Source: Aradus depressus
Lineage: Eukaryota; Arthropoda; Insecta; Hemiptera; Aradidae
Length of the DNA: 64,000 bases
Assembly: GCA_963662175.1 (NCBI GenBank)
Contig: OY759221.1
Span: 20,137,027-20,201,026 of the forward strand
Direction: 5' to 3'
Shown: positions 1-10,900 of the stretch, in pieces
Layout of the letters: the number at the start of each line of letters is the position of its first letter
How positions within the stretch are numbered: position 1 is the stretch's first letter
Translations under genes and position numbers: made by a program
Notes under the pieces: model-generated
Databases searched by the model: none
What the model was told of the DNA's origin: nothing
The model's input: the letters and a program-made list of their open reading frames with translations, nothing else

Positions 1-1925
1 CAAGGCACAAACTAGATGTGGTGCTCAGCGTTCCTAACTTCGTACTAGCTGTGGGGTCCGCTGTTGCAAGGCACATACTAGATGTGGTGCTCAGCGTTCC
101 TAACTTCATACTAGCTGTGGGGTCCGCTGTTGCAAGGCACTTACTAGCTGTGTTGCCCAGCGTTCCTAACTTCGTACTAGCTGTGGTGTCCGCTGTTGCA
201 AGGCACATACTAGATGTGGTGCCCAGGGTTCCTAACTTCGTACTAGCTGTGGGGTCCGCTGTTACAAAACACTTACTAGCTGTGTTGCCCAGCGTTCCTA
301 ACTTCGTACTAGCTGTGGTGTCCGCTGTTGCAAGGCACAAACTAGATGTGGTGCTCAGCGTTCCTAACTTCATACTAGCTGTGGGGTCCGCTGTTGCAAG
401 GCACAAACTAGATGTGGTGCCCAGGGTTCCTAACTTCGTACTAGCTGTGGTGTCCGCTGTTGCAAGGCACAAACTAGATGTGGTGCTCAGCGTTCCTAAC
501 TTCATACTAGCTGTGGGGTCCGCTGTTGCAAGGCACAAACTAGATGTGGTGCCCAGGGTTCCTAACTTCGTACTAGCTGTGGTGTCCGCTGTTGCAAGGC
601 ACAAACTAGATGTGGTGCTCAGCGTTCCTAACTTCGTACTAGCTGTGGTGTCCGCTGTTGCAAGGCACTTACTAGCTGTGGTGCCCAGGGTTCCTAACTT
701 CGTACTAGCTGTGGGGTCCGCTGTTGCAAGGCACATACTAGCTGTGGTGCCCAGGGTTCCTAACTTCGTACTAGCTGTGGGGTCCGCTGTTACAAAACAC
801 TTACTAGCTGTGTTGCCCAGCGTTCCTAACTTCGTACTAGCTGTGGTGTCCGCTGTTGCAAGGCACAAACTAGATGTGGTGCTCAGCGTTCCTAACTTCA
901 TACTAGCTGTGGTGTCCGCTGTTGCAAGGCACATACTAGATGTGGTGCTCAGCGTTCCGAACTTCGTACTAGCTGTGGGGTCCGCTGTTGCAAGGCACAT
1001 ACTAGATGTGGTGCTCAGCGTTCCTAACTTCGTACTAGCTGTGGTGTCCGCTGTTGCAAGGCACATACTATATGTGGTGCCCAGGGTTCCTAACTTCGTA
1101 CTAGCTGTTGTGACCGCTGTTGCAAGGCACATACTAGATGTGGTGCTCAGCGTTCCGAACTTCGTACTAGCTGTGGGGTCCGCTGTTGCAAGGCACATAC
1201 TAGATGTGGTCCCAGGGTTCCTAACTAACTTCGTACTAGCTGTGGTGTCCGCTGTTGCAAGGCACATACTAGATGTGGTGCTCAGCGTTCCGAACTTCGT
1301 ACTAGCTGTGGGGTCCGCTGTTGCAAGGCACAAACTAGATGTGGTGCTCAGCGTTCCGAACTTCGTACTAGCTGTGGGGTCCGCTGTTGCAAGGCACATA
1401 CTAGATGTGGTGCCCAGGGTTCCTAACATCGTACTAGCTGTGGTGTCCGCTGTTGCAAGGCACATACTAGATGTGGTGCTCAGCGTTCCGAACTTCGTAC
1501 TAGCTGTGGGGTCCGCTGTTGCAAGGCACAAACTAGATGTGGTACTCAGCGTTCCGAACTTCGTACTAGCTGTGGGGTCCGCTGTTGCAAGGCACATACT
1601 AGATGTGGTGCCCAGAGTTCCTAACTTCGTACTAGCTGTGGGGTCCGCTGTTGCAAGGCACAAACTAGTTGTGGTGCCCAGGGTTCCTAACTTCGTACTA
1701 GCTGTGGTGTCCGCTGTTGCAAGGCACATACTAGATGTGGTGCTCAGCGTTCCTAACTTCGTACTAGCTGTGGGGTCCGCTGTTACAAGGCACAAACTAG
1801 ATGTGGTACTCAGCGTTCCGAACTTCGTACTAGCTGTGGGGTCCGCTGTTGCAAGGCACATACTAGATGTGGTGCCCAGAGTTCCTAACTTCGTACTAGC
1901 TGTGGTGTCCGCTGTTGCAAATTAA
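1..1925 (+). repeat. 66-bp (2 x 33-bp) minisatellite array
   Basis: About 29 near-identical 66-bp units, each made of two related 33-bp halves. Half A contains CTGTGGGGTCCGCTGTTGCA and half B contains GTGCTCAGCGTTCCTAAC; both begin near TACTAG. Halves alternate strictly. Because 66 is divisible by 3, one frame stays open for 635 codons from position 18, giving a hydrophobic repeat around VPNFVLAVGSAVARH. One unit near 1,210-1,232 has lost a G and gained four bases, so it is 69 bp and stays in frame. The array is cut by the left window edge and ends abruptly at about 1,920. The same 33-bp family recurs inside both Helitron-like elements to the right. It is most likely satellite DNA rather than a gene. 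Confidence 0.93.
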
Positions 1926-3055
1926 TACAGCTATGTTGGTAGATAGGCAGCATCCAGAAACGAAGATGGTCAACCAAAGAAAGATTCAGATGTATCGGGA
2001 AAGTCCCATCCGAAGGACGATGTGCTCAAAGTTATTTTTTATCTTCCCGATTAAAACATCTGACCTAAGTGACGGCTAGATTTCTAAATGGCGATCCTGA
2101 GCTCGGTAAACTCCATTCTTCAAATTTCTCGCTTTTAAACGGTTTTTAGTATTAATATTTGTTAAAACTGATATACAGATTCAGATATATCGGGGAAGTC
2201 CCATCCGAAGGACGACGTGCTCAAATTTATTTTTAACCTAAGTGAAATTTCAGCTACCCAGGTTTAGATACGTAACATACGACTCATTATCGAGTACCTG
2301 ACATACGAAAAAGCCCTCGATCATAGCTTAGAGTCCAAACCGAAGGACGACGTGCTCAAGTTATTTTTATCTTCCCGATTAAAACATCTGACCTAAGTGA
2401 CTTGGCTAGATTTCGAAATGGCGATCCTGAGCTCGGTAAACTCCATTCTTCAAATTTCTCGCTTTTAAACGGTTTTTAGTTTTAATATTTGTTAAAACTG
2501 ATGAACAACCGGGATGTCTGAATCCTACACAAAAATTGAAATAAAAATGTTTTTCGAAAAACGTCGGGCTAAATACCATTCTTCAAACTTCCTGCTTTTT
2601 AACAGTTTATAGATTTAATATTTGTTAAAACTGATAGACAGATTTAGATATATCGGGAAAGTCCTATCCGAAGGACGACGTGCTCAAGGTTTTTTGAACC
2701 TAAGTGAAATTTTAGCTACCTAGGTTTAGTTACATAACATAGGACTCATTATCGAGCACCTGACATACAAAAAGGCCCTCGATCATAGCCTAAAGTCTAA
2801 TCCGAAGGACGACGTGCTCAAATTTATTTTTATCTTCCCGAATAAAATATCTGACCTAAGTGCCTTGGCTAGATTTCTAAGTGGCGATCCTGAGCTCGAT
2901 AGACTCCATATGTATGATAAAATAAGTTACCGTTTGGTTTCTACTAACATTATCAAGGAAGAAATGTGGAATACAAGTGGGCTTTGGAGATGGTAGTAGG
3001 AAGTTGGCAGGAGTGTTGGGTGATGTCACGTACCCTATGTTGAGCGGAACGTTTG
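1926..3055. repeat. SINE-like degenerate tandem segments
   Basis: Several diverged copies of a block containing GTCCCATCCGAAGGACGACG, then a stretch ending in GATCCTGAGCTCGGTA. The block matches the minus-strand body of the tRNA-derived SINE seen throughout the window (compare CGTCCCATCCGAAGGACGGC at 33,343-33,362). Copies are separated by an AT-rich spacer with AATATTTGTTAAAACTGAT. The segment therefore looks like an old SINE-derived sequence amplified in tandem. Short open frames here are not credible genes. The last ~120 bases before the Helitron start have no recognisable content. Confidence 0.7.
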
Positions 3056-3169
3056 TCTATATTAATAAAGCTGAAACGGGGTTTGTGGGTTTGTATGTTT
3101 GTATGTTTGTTCCAGCATCACGCCCATACGGCTGGACGGATTTTTATGAAACTTCACATGTAGCATTCT

Positions 3170-3550
3170 TTTGAGCCCGATTGAATAATAGGCTATGTCG
3201 CGTCCCAAAATTTTGATCGGGAGGGGGGGTAGTAAGGGGGGCCTAAGTATATAAATAGTGCTAACTCATTAACTAATGGTCGAATTGTCATGAAATTTCA
3301 CATGTAGTATTTTTAAAAGCCAAAAAGGAAAAAAAGGTGTGTGGCGTCCCAAAGTTTTGAACGGGAGGGGGGTTGTGGGGTAGGCGTAAATTTGAAGATA
3401 GTGATAGATCATTTACGGATGATCGGATTGTCATGGAATTTTTTATGTAGTATTCTTGATGGCCAAATAGAAAAATACACTATGTGACATCTTCAAAAAT
3501 TTAACAGGGGGGGGGGGGGGGGGAGCAAAGCATAAAAAAATGCTGATTGA
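3170..3550 (+). repeat. G-rich ~107-bp minisatellite, block 1
   Basis: About four monomers containing GGCGTCCCAAAATTTTGAT, a G-run, CCTAAGTATATAAATAG and GTCATGAAATTTCACATGTA. The last monomer ends in an 18-base G run near 3,506-3,523. Monomers follow directly on the Helitron 5' subterminal segment, which they resemble. Confidence 0.85.
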
Positions 3551-3571
3551 TTAAAGGGTAATCGGATTGTC

Positions 3572-3916
3572 ATGAATTTCACGTGTTGTAGTAACTATGT
3601 ATTCGCTGTGGGGTCCGCTGTTGCAAGGAACATACTAGCCGTGGTGCCCAGCGTTCCTAACTACGTACTAAATGTGGTGTTCGCCGTCGCAAGGCACATA
3701 CTAGCTGTGGTGCCCAGCGTTCCTAACTACGTACTAGATGTGGGGTCCGCCGTCAGCGTTCCTAACTTCTTACTAGCTGTGGTGCCCAGCGATGCCAAGT
3801 ATTCACTAGCTGGGGTTTCCGCCGTTGAAAGGCGCATACTAGCTGTGGTGCCCAGGGGTCTTAAAAACTTACTAGCGTTACTATTGTTGAAGGACTATAA
3901 GCCTTATTCCGTATGA
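3572..3916 (+). repeat. 33-bp minisatellite block inside Helitron copy 1
   Basis: About ten degenerate 33-bp units of the same family as the array at 1-1,925 (CTGTGGGGTCCGCTGTTGCA type). They begin right after a G-rich monomer ending CATGAATTTCACGTGTTGTA. One frame is open for 114 codons, ending in a distinctive terminal segment GACTATAAGCCTTATTCCGT that also closes the arrays at ~6,390, ~13,735 and ~14,035. Confidence 0.85.
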
Positions 3917-3929
3917 ATAATCGAAAATT

Positions 3930-5285
3930 ATAACATCATGAATGTGGTGTCGAAGGATTGAATAGACTTGTCATGAAATTTCACACGTAGTCTTTTTAAA
4001 AGGCAAACAAGAAAAAAAGGTGTGTGGCGTCCCAAAGTTTTGAACGGGAAGGGGGGTTGTGGGGGGGCCTAAGTATAAATATAGAGCTAACTCATTAACT
4101 AATGGGCGAATCGTCATGAAATTTCACATGTAGTATTTTTAAAAGCCAAATAAGAAAAAAAGGTGTATGGCGTCCCAAAGTTTTGATCGGGAGGGGGGGT
4201 TGTGGGGGGGCCTAAGTATAAATATAGAGCTAACTCATTAACTAATGGGCGAATCGTCATGAAATTTCACGTAGTATTTTTAAAAGCCAAATAGGAAAAA
4301 AAGGTGTGTGGCGTCCCAAAGTTTCGAACGGGAGGGGGGGTTGTGGGAGGCCTAAGTATAAATATAGAGCTAACTCATTAACTAATGGGCGAATCGTCAT
4401 GAAATTTCACGTAGTATTTTTAAAAGCCAAATAGGAAAAAAAGGTGTGTGGCGTCCCAAAGTTTCGAACGGGAGGGGGGGTTGTGGGGGGGGGGGGGGGC
4501 CTAAGTATAAATATAGAGCTAACTCATTAACTAATGGGCGAATCGTCATGAAATTTCACACGTAGTATTTTTAAAAGCCAAATAGGAAAAAAAGGTGTGT
4601 GGCGTCCCAAAGTTTTGAACGGGAGGGGCGGTTGTGGGGGGGCCTAAGTATAAATATAGAGCTAATTCTATAACGGTTGGTCGGATTGTCACGAAATTTC
4701 ACATGGAGTATTCCTGAAGGCCAAATAGAAAAATAAGGTGTGTGGCGTCCCAAAGTTTTGAACGGGAGGGGTGTTGTGGGGGGGCCTAAGTATAAATATA
4801 GAGCTAACTCATTAACTAATGGGCGAATCGTCATGAAATTTCACATGTAGTATTTTTAAAAGCCAAATAGGAAAAAAAGGTGTGTGGCGTCCCAAAGTTT
4901 TGAACGGGAGGGGGGGTTGTGGGGGGCCTAAATATAAATATAGAGCTAACTCTTTAACGGTTGGTCGGATTGTCACGAAATTTCACATGGAGTATTCCTG
5001 AAGGCCAAAAAGAAAAATAAGGTGTGTGGCGTTCCAAAGTTTTGATCGGGAGGGAGGGTTGTAAGGGGGGCCTACGTATATAAATAGTGCTAACTCATTA
5101 ACTAATGGTCGAATTGTCATGAAATTTCACATGTAGTATTCCTAAAGGTCAAATAGAAATATTAGGTGTGTGACGGCCCAAAATTTTGAACAGGAAGGAG
5201 GGTTGTGGGGGGGGGGCTAAATATACATATAGAGTTAGCTCATTAACGGTTGGTCGTATTGTCATGAATCGGATTGTCATGAATT
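3930..5285 (+). repeat. G-rich ~107-bp minisatellite, block 2
   Basis: About thirteen tandem monomers with a constant core (AAGGTGTGTGGCGTCCCAAA, GGGAGGGGGGGTTGTGGGGG, CCTAAGTATAAATATAGAGC, CGTCATGAAATTTCAC). G-runs vary in length between monomers. A 87-codon minus-strand frame inside it is only the repeat read backwards. Confidence 0.9.
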
Positions 5286-6394
5286 TCACATGTAGTAGTA
5301 GTAACTATGTATTCGCTGTGGGGTTCACTGTTGCAAGACATTTACTAGCTGTGATGTCCAGCGTTCCTAATATCGTACTAGCTGTGGGGTCCGCTGTTGC
5401 AAGGTACTTACTAGCTGTAGTGCTCAGCCCCAGCGTTCCTAACTATGTACTGGCTGTGGGGTTCGCTGTTGCAAGGCACCTATAAGACATTTACTAGCTG
5501 TAATGCCCAGCGTTTCTAATTACGTACTAGCTGTGGGGTCTGCTGTTGCAAGGCGCTAGCAGTGTGGCCCAGCGTATTTCACTCGTAGGTACTAGCTGTG
5601 GGGTCCGCCGTTGCAAAACTCATACTAGCTGTGATGCCCTGTGGTTCTAACTACATACTATCTGTGGGGTTCGCAGTTGCAAGGCACCTACTACCTGTAG
5701 GGCCCAGCGTTCCTAATTACGTACTAGCTGTGGGGTCCGTCGTTGTAAAAGCATACTAGCTGTGATGCCCAGGGTTCCTAATATCGTACTAGCTGTGGGG
5801 TCCGTTGTTGCAAGGCATTTACTAGCTGTAGTGCCCAGCGTTCCTAACTTCGTACTAGCTGTGGGGTCCGTTGTTGCAAGGCATTTACTAGCTGTAGTGC
5901 CCAGCGTTCCTAACTATGTACTAGCTGTGAAGTTCGCTGTTGCAAAGCACTTACTAACTGTAATGCCCAGCGTATTTAACTACATACTAGCTGTGGGGTC
6001 CGCTGTTGCAAGGCACTTAATAGCTGTGATGCCCAGCGTTCCTAACTTCGTACTAGCTGTGGGGTCCGCTGTTGCGAGGCACATACTAGCTGTGGTGACC
6101 AGCGTTCCTAACTACGTACTTGCTGTTGGGTCCGCCGTCGCAAGGCACATACTAGCTATGATGCCCAGCATTCCCTACTACGTACTAGCTGTGGTGCTCA
6201 GCGTTGCAAGCCACATACTAGCTGTGGTCACAAACGTTCTTAAGTACGCACTGACTAGGACGTCCAGCGATGCTAAGTATTCACTAGGTGTGGCTTCCGC
6301 CGTTGAAAGGCGGATACTAGCTGTGGTGCCCAGGGGTCCTAAAAACTTACTAGCGTTACAACAGCTGAAGGACTATAAGCCTTATTCCGTATGA
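5286..6394 (+). repeat. 33-bp minisatellite block 2 inside Helitron copy 1
   Basis: About 33 units of the 33-bp family. They are more diverged than the 1-1,925 array and contain small indels that close the frame between 5,490 and 5,760. The right part is open for 210 codons to the stop at about 6,394. It ends with the same terminal segment (GACTATAAGCCTTATTCCGT) as the other internal arrays. Confidence 0.88.
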
Positions 6395-6506
6395 ATAATT
6401 GAAAATTATAACATCATGAATGTACTGTCGAGGAACTGAATAGCGTTATAGAAGATATTGGGAGAAAAATCAAAGTTCCCCGGGCAACGCCGGGTATAAC
6501 TGCTAT
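6395..6506 (+). other. Helitron 3' terminal domain, copy 1
   Basis: Single-copy tail after the 33-bp array, running to the hairpin CCCGGGCAACGCCGGG and an 11-12-base tail. It matches the 3' domain at 14,036-14,150 closely and, in reverse, the element at 24,724. The expected CTAG end reads CTAT here. Confidence 0.75.
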
Positions 6507-7710
6507 AGATTTAATATTTGTTAAAACTGATAGAGAACGACCGGATTATCTGAATCCTACACAAAAATCAAAATAAAAATGTTTTTCAAAAAATTCACGC
6601 TATTTAACGGTTTATAGGCTTAATAATTGTTAAAACTGATACGACAGAATCAGATATATCCGAAAAGTCCCATCCGACGGACGACGTGCTCAAAGTGTTT
6701 TTTAACTTCCCGATTGAAACATCTGACCTAAGTGCCTCAGCTAGATTTCTAAGTGGCGATCCTGAGCTCGGTAGACTCCATTCTTGAAATTTCTCGCTTT
6801 TTAACGGTTTATAGATTTAATATTTGTTAAAACTGATAGAGAACGACCGGATTATCTGAATCCTACACAAAAATCAAAATAAAAATGTTTTTCAAAAAAT
6901 TTGAGCTATTTAACGGTTTATAGGCTTAATAATTGTTAAAACTGATACGAGAGATTCAGATTTATCCGGAAAGTCCCATCCAAAGGACGACGTGCTCAAG
7001 GCTATTTTCAACCTAAGTGATATTTCACCTACCCAGGTTTATTTACATAACATACGTCTCATTATCGAGTACCTCACATTCGAAAAAGCCCTGGATCATC
7101 GCTTAAAGTCCCATCCGAAGGACGACGTGCTCAAAGTGTTTTTTAACTTCCCGATTGAAACATCTGACCTAAGTGCCTCAACTAGATTTCTAAGTGGCGA
7201 TCCTGAGCTCGGTAGACTCCATTCTTGAAATTTCTTGCTTTTTAACGGTTTATAGATTTAATATTTGTTAAAACTGATAGAGAACGACCGGATTATCTGA
7301 ATCCTACACAAAAATCAAAATAAAAATGTTTTTCAAAAAATTTGCGCTATTTAACGGTTTATAGGCTTAATAATTGTTAAAACTGATACGACAGATTCAG
7401 ATTTATCCGGAAAGTCCCATCCGAAGGACGACGTGCTCAAGGCTATTTTCAACCTAAGTGAAATTTCACCTACCCAGGTTTATTTACATAACATACGTCT
7501 CATTATCGAGTACCTCACATTCGAAAAAGTTCTGGAACATCGCTTAAAGTCCCATCCGAAGGACGACGTGCTCATAGTTATTTTTCACTTCCCGATTAAA
7601 ACATCTGACCTAAGTGCCTTAGCTAGATTTGTAAGTGGCGATCCTGAGCTCGGTAGACTCGATTCTTCAAATTTCTTGCTTTTTAACGGTTTATAGATTT
7701 AATATTTGTT
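6507..7710. repeat. SINE-like tandem block between Helitrons
   Basis: Holds about two and a half copies of a ~440-bp unit (6,818-7,257 and 7,258-7,700 are the clearest pair). Each unit contains the SINE-body-like motif GTCCCATCCGAAGGACGACG twice, an AT-rich spacer with ATTGTTAAAACTGATACGA, and a segment ending GCGATCCTGAGCTCGGTAGA. Open frames of 78 and 87 codons are repeats of each other and look fortuitous. 7,711-7,883 is unique-looking AT-rich sequence with no feature. Confidence 0.75.
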
Positions 7711-7904
7711 AACTGACAGAGCCATAGAGTGTGCTGGTTTCGGATTATGCCAACGTCAGCACAACGTTCAGACTGACTTTAAATATGGTGACACCGATCC
7801 ACTATGGAAGAAAAATGCCAAAAAAAAAAAGATGTATGTATAGATATGAACACAAATTAAAACTTGTGTACATTGTGATATAATCTATATTAATAAAGCT
7901 GAAT

Positions 7905-10900
7905 AAAGCTTTTGAGCCCGATTGAATAATAGGCTATGTGGCGTCCCAGAATTTTGAACGGTAGGGAGGGTTGTAAGGGGGGCCTAAGTATATAAATAGT
8001 CCTACCTCATTACGGTTGGTCGGATTGTCATGAAATTTCACACGTAGTCTTTTTAAAAGCCAAACAGGAAAAAAAGGTGTGTGGCGTCCCAAAGTTTTGA
8101 ACGGGAGGGGGGGTTGTGGGGGGGCCTAAGTATATAAATAGTGCTAACACATTAACTAATGGTCGAATTGTCATGAAATTTCAAATGTAGTATTTTTAAA
8201 AGCCAAATAGGAAAAAAAAGGTGTGTGGCGTCCCAAAGTTTTGATCGGAAGGGGGGGTTGTAAGGGGGGCCTAAGTATATAAATAGTGCTAACACATTAA
8301 CTAATGGTCGAATTGTCATGAAATTTCACATGTAGTATTTTTAAAAACCAAATAGGAAAAAAAGGTGTGTGGCGTCCCAAAGTTTTGATCGGGAGGGGGG
8401 GTTGTGAAGGGGCCTAAGTATAAATATAGAGCTAACTCATTAACTAATGGGCGAATCGTCATGAAATTTCACGTAGTATTTTTAAAAGTCAAATAGGAAA
8501 AAAAGGTGTGTGGCGTCCCAAAGTTTTGAACGGGAGGGGGGGGTTGTGGGGGGGGCCTAAGTATAAATATATAGCTAACTCTTTAACGTTTGGTCGGATT
8601 GTCACGAAATTTCACATGGAGTATTCCTGAAGACCAAATAGAAAAATAGGCGGTGTGACATCTCAAAAATTTTTACGGGAGGGGGGGGGGTAGTGGGGGG
8701 GCCTAAGTATAAATATAGAGCTAACTCATTAACTAATGGGCGAATCGTCATGAAATTTCACACGTAGTCTTTTTAAAAGCCAAACAGGAAAAAAAGGTGT
8801 GTGGCGTCCCAAAGTTTTGAACGGGAGGGGGGGTTGTGGGGGGGCCTAAGTATAAATATAGAGCTAACTCATTAACTAATGGGCGAATCGTCATGAAATT
8901 TCACGTAGTATTTTTAAAAGCCAAATAGGAAAAAAAGGTGTGTGGCGTCCCAAAGTTTTGAAAGGGAGGGGGGGTTGTGGGGGGGCCTAAGTATAAATAT
9001 AGAGCTAATTCTTTAACGGTAGGTCGGATTGTCACGAAATTTCACATGGAGTATTCCTGAAGGCCAAATAGAAAAATAAGGTGTGTGGCGTCCCAAAGTT
9101 TTGATCGGGAGGGGGGGTTGTAAGGGGGGCCTAAGTATATAAATAGTGCTAACACATTAACTAATGGTCGAATTGTCATGAAATTTCACACGTAGTCTTT
9201 TTAAAAGCCAAAAAGGAAAAAAAGGTGTGTGGCGTCCCAAACTTTTGAACGGGAGGGGGGGTTGTGGGGGGCCTAAGTATAAATATAGAGCTAACTCATT
9301 AACTAATGGGCGAATCGTCATGAAATTTCACATGTAGTATTTTTAAAAACCATATAGGAAAAAAAGGTGTGTGGCGTCCCAAAGTTTTGAATGGGAGGGG
9401 GGGTTCTGGGGGGGCCTAAGTATAAATATAGAGCTAACTCATTAACTAATGGGCAATTCGTCATGAAATTTCACGTAGTATTTTTAAATGCCAAATAGGA
9501 AAAAAAGGTGTGTGGCGTCCCAAAGTTTTGAACGGGAGGGGGGGGTTGTGGGGGGGGCCTAAGTATAAATATATAGCTAACTCTTTAACGTTTGGTCGGA
9601 TTGTCACGAAATTTCACATGGAGTATTCCTGAAGACCAAATAGAAAAATAGGCGGTGTGACATCTCAAAATTTTTTACGGGAGGGGGGGGGGGGTAGTGG
9701 GGGGGCCTAAGTATAAATATAGAGCTAACTCATTAACTAATGGGCGAATCGTCATGAAATTTCACGTAGTATTTTTAAAAGTCAAATAGGAAAAAAAGGT
9801 GTGTGGCGTCCCAAAGTTTTGAACGGGAGGGGGGGGTTGTGGGGGGGGCCTAAGTATAAATATATAGCTAACTCTTTAACGTTTGGTCGGATTGTCACGA
9901 AATTTCACATGGAGTATTCCTGAAGACCAAATAGAAAAATAGGCGGTGTGACATCTCAAAAATTTTTACGGGAGGGGGGGGGGTAGTGGGGGGGCCTAAG
10001 TATAAATATAGAGCTAACTCATTAACTAATGGGCGAATCGTCATGAAATTTCACACGTAGTCTTTTTAAAAGCCAAACAGGAAAAAAAGGTGTGTGGCGT
10101 CCCAAAGTTTTGAAAGGGAGGGGGGGTTGTGGGGGGGCCTAAGTATAAATATAGAGCTAATTCTTTAACGGTAGGTCGGATTGTCACGAAATTTCACATG
10201 GAGTATTCCTGAAGGCCAAATAGAAAAATAAGGTGTGTGGCGTCCCAAAGTTTTGATCGGGAGGGGGGGTTGTAAGGGGGGCCTAAGTATATAAATAGTG
10301 CTAACACATTAACTAATGGTCGAATTGTCATGAAATTTCACACGTAGTCTTTTTAAAAGCCAAAAAGGAAAAAAAGGTGTGTGGCGTCCCAAACTTTTGA
10401 ACGGGAGGGGGGGTTGTGGGGGGCCTAAGTATAAATATAGAGCTAACTCATTAACTAATGGGCGAATCGTCATGAAATTTCACATGTAGTATTTTTAAAA
10501 ACCATATAGGAAAAAAAGGTGTGTGGCGTCCCAAAGTTTTGAATGGGAGGGGGGGTTCTGGGGGGGCCTAAGTATAAATATAGAGCTAACTCATTAACTA
10601 ATGGGCAATTCGTCATGAAATTTCACGTAGTATTTTTAAATGCCAAATAGGAAAAAAAGGTGTGTGGCGTCCCAAAGTTTTGAACGGGAGGGGGGGGTTG
10701 TGGGGGGGGCCTAAGTATAAATATATAGCTAACTCTTTAACGTTTGGTCGGATTGTCACGAAATTTCACATGGAGTATTCCTGAAGACCAAATAGAAAAA
10801 TAGGCGGTGTGACATCTCAAAATTTTTTACGGGAGGGGGGGGGGGGGTAGTGGGGGGGCCTAAGTATAAATATAGAGCTAACTCATTAACTAATGGGCGA

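Larger units (their letters stand above)
3056..6506 (+). mobile_element. Non-autonomous Helitron-like element, copy 1
   Basis: The 5' end reads TCTATATTAATAAAGCTGAA, an arthropod-Helitron-type start beginning with TC, followed by a subterminal segment ending ACTTCACATGTAGCATTCTT. The 3' end has the hairpin CCCGGGCAACGCCGGG at 6,479-6,494 followed by ATAACTGCTAT, where the intact relative at 14,150 ends in CTAG. The interior is a G-rich ~107-bp array, a short 33-bp array, a second G-rich array and a second 33-bp array. No Rep/helicase coding sequence is present, so it is non-autonomous. The base before TC is G rather than the expected A, and the last motif is CTAT, so this copy is degraded or its ends were remodelled. 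Confidence 0.68.

Noticed and set aside
18..1925. 635-codon frame as a protein-coding gene
   Set aside because: It is a minisatellite with a unit length divisible by three. It has no plausible termini, and the same repeat is frame-broken in other blocks.
4571..4834. 87-codon minus-strand frame
   Set aside because: It is the G-rich minisatellite read in reverse (proline-rich repeats).
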